The notes under the pieces: model-generated | The model's database searches: none | Seen by the model: only the letters and a program-made list of their open reading frames with translations | Told to the model about the DNA's origin: nothing | Part shown: in pieces, positions 18,832 to 27,838 of the stretch | Position numbering within the stretch: position 1 is the first letter of the stretch | Layout of the letters: each line of letters begins with the position of its first letter | Source of the DNA: Bacteroidota bacterium | GTDB taxonomy: Bacteria > Bacteroidota > Bacteroidia > B-17B0 > Aurantibacillaceae | Assembly: GCA_029237825.1 (NCBI GenBank) | Contig: JAQZBQ010000008.1 | Coordinates: 62,001-126,000, forward strand | Direction: 5' to 3' | Length of the DNA stretch: 64,000 nucleotides | Program-made: the position numbers and the translations under genes

Positions 18832-19486
18832 TTTCTTCTTCGTCTTCTACGTCTTCTTCGTTCAGTGGCTTTATGCCCTTCGGTGGTGGAATAAAATACT
18901 GCATATTTTCTCCAATGTAATTCAAAATAGCCTCTTTTCCTTGTTTTTTTTCAGCGCTGGTTTCAAACATCTCCGGCAATTCGCCCCAGTAATCCATCAG
19001 GCGCTTTTTATATTTGGCGAAATTACTTGCCCATTGATTTTTTCCAAGTTTATCAATTTTTGTAAAAGCAAGACAAAACGGGATTTCGTGTTCTGTACAC
19101 CAATCCATAAATTGACCATCAATGGGTTGTAATTCAAGCCTGCTATCAATTAATATGATCACACAGATTAAGTTTTTACGCTTGGTGATGTAATTACTAA
19201 TCAATTCTTCAAACTTATCCAGATTGGTTTTGCTCGTCTTGGCATAGCCGTAGCCTGGTAAATCAACAAGGTACCACTTGTCATCAATGATAAAATGATT
19301 GATCAATTGAGTTTTTCCGGGCTTGGAAGATGTTTTTGCAAGGTTTTTTTCGTTGCACAACATGTTGATCAACGACGACTTCCCTACGTTACTTCTCCCA
19401 ATAAACGCAAACTCAGGTTTATCTGGTGGTGGGCAGTTTTTATTGTTGGAACTGCTTTTTAAAAACTTTGCTTTTTTTATTTCCAT
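18824..19486 (-). CDS. engB: Ribosome biogenesis GTP-binding protein EngB (YihA/YsxC)
   Basis: A 220-residue TRAFAC-class GTPase needed for late assembly of the large ribosomal subunit. The GTPase motifs are in order: G1 GRSNVGKSS (30-38), the TSSKPGKTQ switch I, G3 DLPGYG (75-80), G4 TKID (142-145) and G5 TSAEKKQG. These fit EngB rather than Era or EngA. An acidic tail (EEDVEDEEEND) extends beyond the usual C-terminus. The stop overlaps the start of the 113-residue gene by eight bases, so the two are one unit. No dedicated promoter is visible in the 107-base gap upstream. Confidence 0.95.
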   Translation of the reverse strand: MEIKKAKFLKSSSNNKNCPPPDKPEFAFIGRSNVGKSSLINMLCNEKNLAKTSSKPGKTQLINHFIIDDKWYLVDLPGYGYAKTSKTNLDKFEELISNYITKRKNLICVIILIDSRLELQPIDGQFMDWCTEHEIPFCLAFTKIDKLGKNQWASNFAKYKKRLMDYWGELPEMFETSAEKKQGKEAILNYIGENMQYFIPPPKGIKPLNEEDVEDEEEND

Positions 19487-19593
19487 TTCATTTACAGACT
19501 TAAAAACTAATGGCCAATATTGCTATAGCGACGTGTGGTGATTTTTAAATTAGTTCTTTCTTGTCAATTTGTTACAGCAACAAACCTTTCAGT

Positions 19594-20535
19594 TTATTTT
19601 CTTTCCCTGATTTCTTTATGATACGTTTCAATATGTCTGTCGGACTTGCTTTTATAAATGTCGGCAATGGTAACAAGGATGCCGGTTTCTTCCACGCCCC
19701 CAAAAGTGGGATTAATTGCGGTTCCAAATGAAAGCATTGTGCTGGATAAATTACTGTATGCATTTACCATAGGTGGAATGTTTTCACCCAAAGCCCTAAC
19801 GTGTTTATTTAAAATGGCATGACCTTCTTTATAATTTTTGCCTTCAATCTCTTTTAAAAAACCGGTCACATCTGTTTTTATTTCAACCGGATGAATAGGA
19901 GTTACGAGTTTTTTAGGGTCGGGAAAATAATATTTGAGGAAAGCTAGGATCAAGTCACGGGCTTCTACATTAAAATCGGTGTACATCGTAACCTTCCCAT
20001 AATAATATTTCATATCAGGATTATCTACCACAATGGCACCTAATCCGTCCCATAAATTATCAAGACTGAATAACCCTTTTCTGAATTGTTCGGAGGGTTG
20101 GTATTGTGGTTGTATAAATGATCGCCCCAGCTCAATAGTGTAAGGCAGATAATCGCGGTAAAATTCAGACGAAAAATTAAAAAGTTCGGTTGTTGCAAGC
20201 AACACCTTTCCGTTTTCGTATTCTGCGTCCCTGCATAAAATGAAACGGTAGGCGCCTACAATTTCCTGATCTTCGGGGTTCCAAACCAGCAACTGTTGGT
20301 AGGGATGAGGCCCTGTATCAAATTCATCCAGGTCGCACGCAAGTCCGGTTCCGCCTCCGGCATGACGAAAGGTCACTTCTCTCAGCCGTCCAATTTCTTT
20401 CATTGTATTTGGAGAATTATGATGCGTAATGATGTAAATTTCATTATCACCATTATTTGTTTTCCGGATGTAGCGATCCCTTGTCAGCTCACTCAAAATC
20501 GCTTCACGGGGTATTTTTGCTATAATATCTTCCAT
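19594..20535 (-). CDS. OlsB-like acyltransferase (GNAT fold; 'hemolysin' family)
   Basis: A 313-residue cytoplasmic protein. It matches the OlsB/GlsB-type acyl-ACP-dependent N-acyltransferases that make lyso-ornithine or lyso-glycine lipids. The evidence is IGRLREVTFRHAGGGTG, DLDEFDTGPHPYQQLLVWNP, EIVGAYRFI and ELGRSFIQPQYQ, corresponding to the REEVF, DxxDxxxxHLLV, IVGTYRLL and ELGRSCV segments of the family. Bacteroidota are known to make amino-acid lipids with such enzymes. The usual partner is an OlsA/GlsA O-acyltransferase. A PlsC-like gene occurs 14 kb away at 33178 but is not linked. Which amino acid is acylated cannot be said. The gene appears monocistronic. Confidence 0.75.
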   Translation of the reverse strand: MEDIIAKIPREAILSELTRDRYIRKTNNGDNEIYIITHHNSPNTMKEIGRLREVTFRHAGGGTGLACDLDEFDTGPHPYQQLLVWNPEDQEIVGAYRFILCRDAEYENGKVLLATTELFNFSSEFYRDYLPYTIELGRSFIQPQYQPSEQFRKGLFSLDNLWDGLGAIVVDNPDMKYYYGKVTMYTDFNVEARDLILAFLKYYFPDPKKLVTPIHPVEIKTDVTGFLKEIEGKNYKEGHAILNKHVRALGENIPPMVNAYSNLSSTMLSFGTAINPTFGGVEETGILVTIADIYKSKSDRHIETYHKEIRERK

Positions 20536-20683
20536 AATAATTGATGGCTACAAGGTAACAAAAAATGGCAATTGCGAGCAATTTGGTATTTTTTTCCGGC
20601 TGTTAAAAGATATTAACTTTTGGCTATGTAAAATAAGAGTGGGTGTGAGAAAAGTGCCAGCTATTTTGAGCTATTTTTATCTC

Positions 20684-22198
20684 ATGTCGCCTTCACTCAT
20701 CATTGTTTGCATCGCTTTGTATTTTGGCGGTTTGTTGCTTATTGCTTACATCACTTCAAAAAATTCAACCGCTGAAAGTTATTTTTCGGGGAATCACGCA
20801 TCTCCATGGTATGCAGTAGCATTTGGTATGATTGGCGACTCGCTTAGTGGCGTAACCTATATATCTGTCCCAGGGAAAGTTGGCTCAGCAAATTTTTCCT
20901 ATCTCCAATTGGTATTGGGCTATTTTGTTGGGTATTTTATCATTTCTAAAATCTTGCTTCCCATTTATTATAAGATGAATTTAATTTCAATTTATACCTA
21001 TTTGGAAACTCGGTTCGGTAAACGTACCCAAAAAGCCGGTGCTTTTTTCTTTATCATATCAAGGGTTTTAGGAGCTTCCGGACGATTGTATCTTGCCGCC
21101 GGCGTTATCCAGTTTTTTGTTTTTGATCGTATCGAAAGTGTCCATGTCCCGTTTTGGCTGAGTGTTTCTGTCATACTTGCGCTCATGTTATTATATACTT
21201 ATAAAGGCGGTATTAAAACACTTGTTTGGACTGACACATTTCAATCACTGTTTCTGATTTTAGGTGTGGTAGTTTCCATAGCGGTGATTATACATAAGAT
21301 GGATATCGGCTTTGGTCAAGCTGTATCTAATATCGTATCATCGGGATATTCTAAAACGTTTTTCTGGGACTGGCATAAATCGAATTTTTTTGTCAAGGAG
21401 TTTATAGGAGGTGTTTTTATTGCCGTGGCAATGACAGGACTTGATCAGAATATGATGCAAAAAAACCTGAGTTGTAAATCGCTCGCCGATGCACAAAAAA
21501 ATATTTTCTGGTTTAGCGTGGTAATGGTCATTGTAAACATCTTTTTTCTATCACTTGGTGTATTGCTCTTACAGTATTATTCGCACGCCTTTATTGATCT
21601 GCCAATGAATGCCGATACCGGAAAGGTAATTACAGATAAAATTTTCCCTAACCTTGCATTAAATCATCTTGGGATTTTTGCCGGATTGATCTTTATCATT
21701 GGATTAACAGCTGCAACGTTTAGTAGTGCCGATAGTGTATTAACCACACTCACCACGTCCATTTATGTGGATATTTTGGAATATGACAAAAATGAATTTC
21801 TTTCGGGAAAGCAAAAATCTCAGCGTAGAACCTTTATTCATGTGGGTTTCGCAATGGTATTATGGCTGGTAATCATCGTATTTGATATTCTGAATGAACG
21901 GGCGATCATTGATACCATTCTTATGCTTGCCGGTTATACCTATGGACCCCTTTTGGGTTTGTTTGCTATTGGATTGTTTACGAAGTGGAATTTAAATGAT
22001 CGTTTTGTACCAGTAATTTGCGTGGTTTCCCCTGTTGTTACCTACATTTTGGCTAACTATGTGGTTAAAGCCATGACGACTTATGAAATAGGTAATGAGT
22101 TAATAATAATTAACGCAGGTATAACGGTTTTGGGAATGCTGCTCATAAAAAAAACTGCAAATTCTTCACACCTTCTCAATCTCGATCGTACAGAATAA
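20684..22198 (+). CDS. Sodium:solute symporter (SSS family)
   Basis: A 504-residue membrane protein with about thirteen helices and the SSS/LeuT-like core. Helix 1 shows IALYFGGLLLIAYITSKNS, followed by AESYFSGNHASPWYAVAFGM and then GDSLSGVTYISVPG, where sodium-binding residues of the family lie. The conserved helix-8 segment GLTAATFSSADSVLTTLTTS supplies the serines of the Na2 site. It imports an unidentified solute with sodium. The frame is open from a GTG at 20639, but the ATG at 20684 gives the normal short N-terminus. The last 33 bases overlap the 3' end of the convergent methyltransferase gene. Confidence 0.9.
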   Translation: MSPSLIIVCIALYFGGLLLIAYITSKNSTAESYFSGNHASPWYAVAFGMIGDSLSGVTYISVPGKVGSANFSYLQLVLGYFVGYFIISKILLPIYYKMNLISIYTYLETRFGKRTQKAGAFFFIISRVLGASGRLYLAAGVIQFFVFDRIESVHVPFWLSVSVILALMLLYTYKGGIKTLVWTDTFQSLFLILGVVVSIAVIIHKMDIGFGQAVSNIVSSGYSKTFFWDWHKSNFFVKEFIGGVFIAVAMTGLDQNMMQKNLSCKSLADAQKNIFWFSVVMVIVNIFFLSLGVLLLQYYSHAFIDLPMNADTGKVITDKIFPNLALNHLGIFAGLIFIIGLTAATFSSADSVLTTLTTSIYVDILEYDKNEFLSGKQKSQRRTFIHVGFAMVLWLVIIVFDILNERAIIDTILMLAGYTYGPLLGLFAIGLFTKWNLNDRFVPVICVVSPVVTYILANYVVKAMTTYEIGNELIIINAGITVLGMLLIKKTANSSHLLNLDRTE

Positions 22199-22933
22199 TC
22201 CTAATTGTTTGCTTAGTGGTTTAAGTAACCGTTCAACTCCTTTAACTACACTATACATGAAATAAGGAAGCATCGCGCTTCTCGAAACGCCGCCGCTTAT
22301 AACATACATCAAGGGTGTGTGATACGAGATTTTATTAATTTTCAGTTTCGGAAAATCTTTAGCAAATTGATTCAGGTCTCTTTCAAAATAGATAAACGGT
22401 AAGGCCTGGTTAGAATTACTTAATGGGTTTCCTGATTTGATTTCCCTTGGACCATTTTCATCAAATGGTTCGTGATGAAATTTTTTATAGATAAATCTTC
22501 CCAAATTGGAATTGGCTGGTTCTATCATTATAATTTTGCCGCCTTTTATTAAAGTTCTTTCTGCTTCTTTTAAAAACAAGTATGGCTTTGGAATATGATG
22601 AAAAACGTTAAGCATCATGATACAGCCTAATTCACTGTCCTTAAATGGCATTTCTTCAGCACTAAAAATTTTGTCAACCGTTGGCAGGTCTAAAATATCT
22701 GATGTAACAACTTCAGGAAATTCCTCTTTCAAAAAACCTCCGCCCGAGCCAATTTCAAGAAAAACACCTTTTCCGACTTCCTTACTCTTTTCAATAAAAA
22801 TTTTGTACCAGTCTTTATAAAGTTTTTTCAAAAATGGTTTTTGTAAAATAATGTCACGATGAGCCAATGTGGCTTTTGGATCATCTAATTGGTAGGGAAT
22901 GGTATATTTTTTAAACACGTGTTTTAATTGCAA
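22166..22933 (-). CDS. Class I SAM-dependent methyltransferase
   Basis: A 255-residue protein with a Rossmann methyltransferase domain. Motif I is FLEIGSGGGFLKEEF, followed by the acidic end of strand 2 (VVTSDILDLP), then MLNVFHHIPKP (motif IV region) and LIKGGKIIMIEPANS. The last part (residues about 150-255) is less typical and moderately hydrophobic. It is the third gene of a minus-strand operon, and its start overlaps the FkbM gene by 23 bases. With a glycosyltransferase-like membrane protein and a second methyltransferase in the operon, modification of a surface glycan or lipid is the likeliest role. The substrate is unknown. Confidence 0.85.
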   Translation of the reverse strand: MQLKHVFKKYTIPYQLDDPKATLAHRDIILQKPFLKKLYKDWYKIFIEKSKEVGKGVFLEIGSGGGFLKEEFPEVVTSDILDLPTVDKIFSAEEMPFKDSELGCIMMLNVFHHIPKPYLFLKEAERTLIKGGKIIMIEPANSNLGRFIYKKFHHEPFDENGPREIKSGNPLSNSNQALPFIYFERDLNQFAKDFPKLKINKISYHTPLMYVISGGVSRSAMLPYFMYSVVKGVERLLKPLSKQLGLFCTIEIEKV

Positions 22934-23672
22934 ATATGTTCATGTATGTGGTTTCCGGGAGATCTAAAAACGTCGCAACTTTTTCTTCATTAAGTTCTAC
23001 CAATTGTTGTTCCTGAATTAAATAAACGTAAAAACCGGATGCTTTTAAAAACCGGAAATACTCCAATACGCTTGAGCCTGCTTTTTTCATGCCATATGGC
23101 CAGAATTCAGAAAGCAATTTAACGTCACTTACTTGCAGGGTTGCCTGCATTCCTTTCGCGGCACTCATTTCAAACCCCTGAATATCCATCTTTATAAAAT
23201 TTACATTAGAGTAAGAACTAATTTGGCCCGATTGAATATATTCATCAATGGAGATCGCTTCAATTTCCAGTTCCGCATCAAATGTGTCAGGTTTATATGT
23301 GCGATGGTCAACATTTAACTTTTTTGAAGTATAGATCTTTAGCGTTTCTTTTTTCTCGGAAACCGCTTTTTTATTAATAATGATATTTTTTATAGGTTGA
23401 CAGCGCTTTTGCAGATGCCTGAAATTGGTTGCATCGGGTTCAAAACAATGTACTGTTCCATTTGTGCCAACAATACGGGAAAGTACTTCGGCATAAAATC
23501 CGATGTTTGCACCGATGTCTAAAACGGTATCTCCCTTATGAATGTATTTCTTCATCAATGAGATTTCGAAGGCGTCTTGTTTTTCTTTAAAAGCACGGTA
23601 GGTAAGTTTGTATAAAGGAAAACAGTTCTTATACAAGAAATTACCGAGGAATATACTAAATGATGATGCCAT
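22911..23672 (-). CDS. FkbM-family methyltransferase
   Basis: A 253-residue SAM-dependent enzyme. The FkbM signature is clear: GDTVLDIGANIGFYAEVLSR (SAM site), VHCFEPDATNFRHLQKRC, then VNFIKMDIQGFEMSAAKGM, which is the family's strongly conserved DIxGxE segment. FkbM-family enzymes O-methylate sugars, lipids or polyketides and are frequent in surface polysaccharide loci. It lies nine bases after the GT-C-like gene and overlaps the next methyltransferase by 23 bases, so the three genes form one unit. The start at 23672 gives a hydrophobic first segment (FSIFLGNFLYKNCFPLY), which may associate with the membrane. Confidence 0.9.
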   Translation of the reverse strand: MASSFSIFLGNFLYKNCFPLYKLTYRAFKEKQDAFEISLMKKYIHKGDTVLDIGANIGFYAEVLSRIVGTNGTVHCFEPDATNFRHLQKRCQPIKNIIINKKAVSEKKETLKIYTSKKLNVDHRTYKPDTFDAELEIEAISIDEYIQSGQISSYSNVNFIKMDIQGFEMSAAKGMQATLQVSDVKLLSEFWPYGMKKAGSSVLEYFRFLKASGFYVYLIQEQQLVELNEEKVATFLDLPETTYMNIFAIKTRV

Positions 23673-23681
23673 ATGTGTGTA

Positions 23682-25400
23682 TCACTTTGTAATTTCAAAT
23701 AAATACGATTGTTCGGATAACCCTTCAGTGTGTATTAATTTAAGTTTATTGGGATATTTTTCCATGATAGGCTGCACAATATTATGAACTGTGTTAATCA
23801 CCTGGCCAGTATTTTCTTTTGGATTTATGCGTAAACTTCCCACCATAATGTGGGTTACACCTTTTGACGCAAAATGTGCCAGCGCACTGTCTGGATTCGA
23901 TTGTTGGGTCAATGAGTCTTTCATGATCACACTGTATATAGGAAAGAATTTTTTGCCCTTCCCGTATACAAAGCTCATCGGCGCTTTCCGGCTTGCTACA
24001 AGGGAATTCTGCGGCAGGCTATCCGCGCACCATGCACTGCATCTTAAAAAGTTTTGCCAATCCGGAGTATATCCATAATAAATATTTCCGGAGAGATTTT
24101 TCTTTACAATTGGCACATTGGCTGCCCCTCTTTTAAAGGAAGAGAGAAATACGGATAAACTTAACATCAAAGCAATTGCAAGATATAAATTTTGTCCCAT
24201 GCCTGATTTTTTAACCGAATTAAAGAATAACAGGTAAATCAGAATAAGCATCACCGGCATACTTATTAAAACTATCCGTGGTTGGTCCCACCGCGCCTGG
24301 AGAATCACAAATGAAAGAAACAGTTGAGCTGCTGTAAACAAACCAAAGAAAATCATGGGTTTATTTTTTTGTTTAAATACTTTATAAAGAGACAGCAATA
24401 AAATGGCAACCAGGAAAAACGCCAGGTATTTATATTCTTTTGTCAACTTATCCGCTTCTTCCTGCGACTGTAAGGAGCGGGTTAATTCTTCGCGTAGGCC
24501 CAACAATTCGTAAAACCGCTTTCCCAGATACAAATTGCAATTATCAAAAAATCGTCCGATGAATCCAGCGAGGTCTTCATTACCCAAAGACTTATCATAG
24601 GGATCTTTTTGCAAGAGAATTTTCCCCTGGCCGCTAAATTGATTTTGGGATCCCCAAATCAGTTTAACGAGGATCTCGTACGGAATTTTAACGGCTAAAT
24701 AACCTGCAAAAGCCAGTGCCGCATTTAACCATTGTTTCTCAAGTGCGAAAAACAGAATAACGACTGGAACAGCAACGATGGCACCGCTCTTACATGTAGC
24801 AATTAAAAAAGTGAAAAGCCCTAACATTAAAAATAACTTTAAATGTTTTCTACCGTTAGATTCAATTTGCAAGGCATCGTATAATTTAAAAAACGAATAG
24901 AAAAATAAAGACTGAAGAAATAAATAGAAAGCTTCGGTGAATGTCATGCTGGCGTAATATTGGATAAGATGGTTACAGCTGACAAATACCATTACGGGAA
25001 TCAATACGATATAGGGTATGCGTTTATGAAATGCTTTGAAAAAGAAAAAAACTGCAAAGAAGTTAAAAACAACGTTGAATAGTTTAAAAAGTAAAAGTTT
25101 AAACCCAAATAATTTGGTTAATAATCCCAAAAATAAAACGTACAACGGGGCATTTTGTGTGTAGAAATAGTTTGGAAATTCGTTTACATAGCGCCAGCCA
25201 CCTTCCAGATAAAGTGCATCATCGTGTGCTTCGCTAATCCTCGCGTTAAAATGCATAACAGAAAGGATCAAAGTCAGAGTAAGGAAAGTAAAAAGAAGTT
25301 TGCTATCATTTTTTACCCCCCACTTTTCTATTTTATCAAACACATTGTTCGAACCAGTCAGAGTTGCGGTGGAAGCTTTTGTCGATTGTGATTTACTCAT
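23682..25400 (-). CDS. GT-C-type membrane glycosyltransferase (family 39-like)
   Basis: A 572-residue protein with a cytoplasmic N-terminus (about 35 residues, Ser/Thr-rich) and ten or more transmembrane helices. The first external loop carries the acidic pair EAHDDALYLEGGW, in the position of the catalytic Asp of GT-C enzymes such as ArnT and protein mannosyltransferases. The C-terminal 130 residues form a soluble periplasmic domain (YYGYTPDWQNFLRC, HFASKGVTHIMVG). It is the first gene of the operon with two methyltransferases. The expected reaction is transfer of a sugar from a polyprenyl-phosphate donor in the periplasm. The acceptor is unknown, and family assignment rests on topology and the acidic loop. 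Confidence 0.75.
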   Translation of the reverse strand: MSKSQSTKASTATLTGSNNVFDKIEKWGVKNDSKLLFTFLTLTLILSVMHFNARISEAHDDALYLEGGWRYVNEFPNYFYTQNAPLYVLFLGLLTKLFGFKLLLFKLFNVVFNFFAVFFFFKAFHKRIPYIVLIPVMVFVSCNHLIQYYASMTFTEAFYLFLQSLFFYSFFKLYDALQIESNGRKHLKLFLMLGLFTFLIATCKSGAIVAVPVVILFFALEKQWLNAALAFAGYLAVKIPYEILVKLIWGSQNQFSGQGKILLQKDPYDKSLGNEDLAGFIGRFFDNCNLYLGKRFYELLGLREELTRSLQSQEEADKLTKEYKYLAFFLVAILLLSLYKVFKQKNKPMIFFGLFTAAQLFLSFVILQARWDQPRIVLISMPVMLILIYLLFFNSVKKSGMGQNLYLAIALMLSLSVFLSSFKRGAANVPIVKKNLSGNIYYGYTPDWQNFLRCSAWCADSLPQNSLVASRKAPMSFVYGKGKKFFPIYSVIMKDSLTQQSNPDSALAHFASKGVTHIMVGSLRINPKENTGQVINTVHNIVQPIMEKYPNKLKLIHTEGLSEQSYLFEITK

Positions 25401-25507
25401 AATTATGTAACTGAATCATGCAAAATTAGCAAATTAAATCAGCCAGCCTCACATATCAATCGCTCCAAATATTCTTATTTTTATGTTGAACTCTAATTTA
25501 TTTGATT

Positions 25508-27040
25508 ATGCCAATTCGAATGACAGATGATAACGACGCCGGGAAAGGGTATAGTGGTAACCAGGGAGGGCACAGGCCTGGCGGAGGCAGGGGCGGTGGC
25601 GGAAACATCCTGATGATGATTCTTCCTTTTCTGTTCCGGTATCCTAAGTTAGTTATTCCAATACTGCTTATTGGTGGGGCATTTTATTTTTTTCGTGGAG
25701 GTTGTTCCGGAGAGGCAGCTACTGAGAACCGTAGTTCGTATGGAACCGGGGCCACTCTCGATCCTCGGGTTTATGATAGTACAGATGTGTATGCGTCGCT
25801 CAGTCCAGATGAACAATTACCAGAACGGGTGTCTTTGGAGAGATTTGCTCCGGATGCGCAAGATCAGGGGCAGCAGGGTTCATGTGTAGGGTGGGGGAGT
25901 ACGTATGCTGCCCGAACCATTCTTGAATCCGTGAACACGGGACGTGATCCTAATCAAATAGCCTTTAGTCCGGCGTTTACCTATAACCAGATTGGTATGA
26001 GAGATTGCCAGGGCACTTATATTGACCGGGCAATGGATTTAATGACTTCGGAAGGTTCTGTTCCATATGAAAAGTTTCCCTACGATGAAAATTCCTGCTC
26101 CAAACAACCAGATACTTATGTATTAAGAGAAGCGTCGCAATTCAAAATGAAAGGCGCTCACCGTTTATCAATCAGTGGCGATGATTATACCGTGGATGTT
26201 AATGCCATTCGCGAAAATCTGGCTCACAATGCTCCTGTAGTTATAGGGATGAGTGTTGGAGGAACATTCATGAAAGATATGGAAGGGAAAGATACCTGGG
26301 TTCCTTCCAATCATGATTATGACCGGAATGGTTTTGGAGGTCATTGCATGTGTGTACTGGGTTACGATGATTATAAGGATGAGGGCTCGTTTTTGATTCA
26401 AAATTCCTGGGGGCCAAAATGGGGTAATAATGGCAGGGCATGGATTAATTATAAAGACTTTGTGTACTTTGTGAATGAAGCGTATGGAATTTACCCCATG
26501 CCAAACAGAACAAATCAAAGTAAATTAAATTGTAGTATCTCACTTATAGAGAAAGAAACAAAAAAGTCTATACCGTTAGCAAATAAAGGGAATAATGTAT
26601 TTTCAACAATCTCACCAATGAAGCCCGGCACTCCGTTCAAAGTTGAGTTAACTAATAATATAGAATGCTACGTCTATATTTTTGGAAAAGAAACCGATAA
26701 CGGTTCCTATATTTTATTTCCCTACACGCCAAAACATAGTGCGTACTGCGGCGTTACAGGAACGCGAGTTTTTCCGAGAGATAAAAGCATGATCCCAGAT
26801 GAAATTGGAACTAAAGATTATATTTGTGTGCTGGTTTCTAAAAAGGCACTTGATTTTAAGTCATTAAATGATAAATTTAATGCCGATAAGAATAAGGATT
26901 TTCAGAAACGAATTAATGAAATTATCGCAGAAGATGCAATCTCAAATATTAATTTTAATATGAGTTCGAAGATTGGTTTCGAAGCGAATGTTTCTGAAAA
27001 AAGCCTTGTACCGATTATAATAGAAATAAATAAAAAATAA
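25508..27040 (+). CDS. Membrane-anchored papain-like (C1) cysteine peptidase with DUF4384-like C-terminus
   Basis: The protein has 510 residues. A Gly-rich cytoplasmic head (GNQGGHRPGGGRGGGGN) is followed by one transmembrane helix (about 36-62). A papain-type domain (about 105-325) has the oxyanion Gln120 and catalytic Cys126 in DQGQQGSCVGW, His279 in GGHCMCVLGYDDY and Asn299 in LIQNSWGPKWGNNG, so the triad is intact. The C-terminal region (about 335-500: KPGTPFKVELTNNIECYVYIF, then LFPYTPKHSAY) resembles DUF4384, a domain often attached to bacterial caspase-like and protease proteins. No pro-peptide is evident. The frame opens with a TTG at 25502, but the ATG at 25508 is the natural start. 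The next gene starts directly on the stop. Confidence 0.88.
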   Translation: MPIRMTDDNDAGKGYSGNQGGHRPGGGRGGGGNILMMILPFLFRYPKLVIPILLIGGAFYFFRGGCSGEAATENRSSYGTGATLDPRVYDSTDVYASLSPDEQLPERVSLERFAPDAQDQGQQGSCVGWGSTYAARTILESVNTGRDPNQIAFSPAFTYNQIGMRDCQGTYIDRAMDLMTSEGSVPYEKFPYDENSCSKQPDTYVLREASQFKMKGAHRLSISGDDYTVDVNAIRENLAHNAPVVIGMSVGGTFMKDMEGKDTWVPSNHDYDRNGFGGHCMCVLGYDDYKDEGSFLIQNSWGPKWGNNGRAWINYKDFVYFVNEAYGIYPMPNRTNQSKLNCSISLIEKETKKSIPLANKGNNVFSTISPMKPGTPFKVELTNNIECYVYIFGKETDNGSYILFPYTPKHSAYCGVTGTRVFPRDKSMIPDEIGTKDYICVLVSKKALDFKSLNDKFNADKNKDFQKRINEIIAEDAISNINFNMSSKIGFEANVSEKSLVPIIIEINKK

Positions 27041-27802
27041 ATGTTTCATTTTCTTCTTCGCACTATTCCCAGGCCAATTTTAATTAAACTCAGTTTAGTA
27101 TTCAGTAAAATTGCGCCGATTGTTTATTATGGCAATAAGTACGAAGATCCCATTAGTGGAAAAACCTACCGAAAATTTTTGCCCTATGGTTACAGTGGGC
27201 GAGCCAAGCGTGAAAATGTGTTATGTCCGGGAAGTCTGTCGTTGGAAAGACATCGCTTATTGTGGTTGTATTTAAAGAATAAGACCAATTTTTTTACCGC
27301 AAAACATAAATTATTGCACATCGCTCCTGAGCAATGTTTTTATAAGTTATTTAAAGCAATGCCTAATCTGGATTATGTTACCGGTGATTATAATTCCCCT
27401 ATTGCCGACCACCATTTTGACTTGCACAAAGCACCGTTTCCGGATAATTCATTTGATGTGATTTTTTGCCACCATGTGCTGGAACATGTTGAGGATGCCG
27501 ATCAGTGCATGAGGGAATTATACCGGATGATGAAGCCAGGAGGCTTTGGAATATTCCAGATTCCCCAGGATGTGAACCGTGAAAAAACTTATGAAGATAA
27601 AACCATAACCAGCGAAAAAGACCGTGAAATACATTTCTGGCAAAAGGATCATGTTCGGTTGTTTGGCTTAGATTATAAAGACAAACTAGAAGCCGCGGGT
27701 TTTAAAGTTACGGTTGAAGATTACACAAAAGAAATTCCAGCGGTGTTAGTAGAGCGTTACCGACTTCCTAAAGGAGAGTTATTATATATGTGCAGGAAAT
27801 AA
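27041..27802 (+). CDS. Class I SAM-dependent methyltransferase
   Basis: The protein has 253 residues, and its ATG follows the protease TAA with no gap. The SAM domain is present but motif I is unusual: KLLHIAPEQCFYKLF replaces the common glycine-rich GxGxG loop. Later motifs are standard: VTGDYNSP, FDVIFCHHVLEHVEDADQCM and LYRMMKPGGFGIFQIPQD. The N-terminal 60 residues are basic and carry a Cys (RENVLCPGSLSLERHRLLW). Proteins with this ending (AVLVERYRLPKGELLYMCRK) are common in Bacteroidota and are annotated only as methyltransferases. Close coupling to the protease suggests a shared process, but nothing in the sequence identifies it. Confidence 0.85.
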   Translation: MFHFLLRTIPRPILIKLSLVFSKIAPIVYYGNKYEDPISGKTYRKFLPYGYSGRAKRENVLCPGSLSLERHRLLWLYLKNKTNFFTAKHKLLHIAPEQCFYKLFKAMPNLDYVTGDYNSPIADHHFDLHKAPFPDNSFDVIFCHHVLEHVEDADQCMRELYRMMKPGGFGIFQIPQDVNREKTYEDKTITSEKDREIHFWQKDHVRLFGLDYKDKLEAAGFKVTVEDYTKEIPAVLVERYRLPKGELLYMCRK

Positions 27803-27838
27803 TTCCAACCTATTAAGCGCTCACTGGATTTTATAGTA

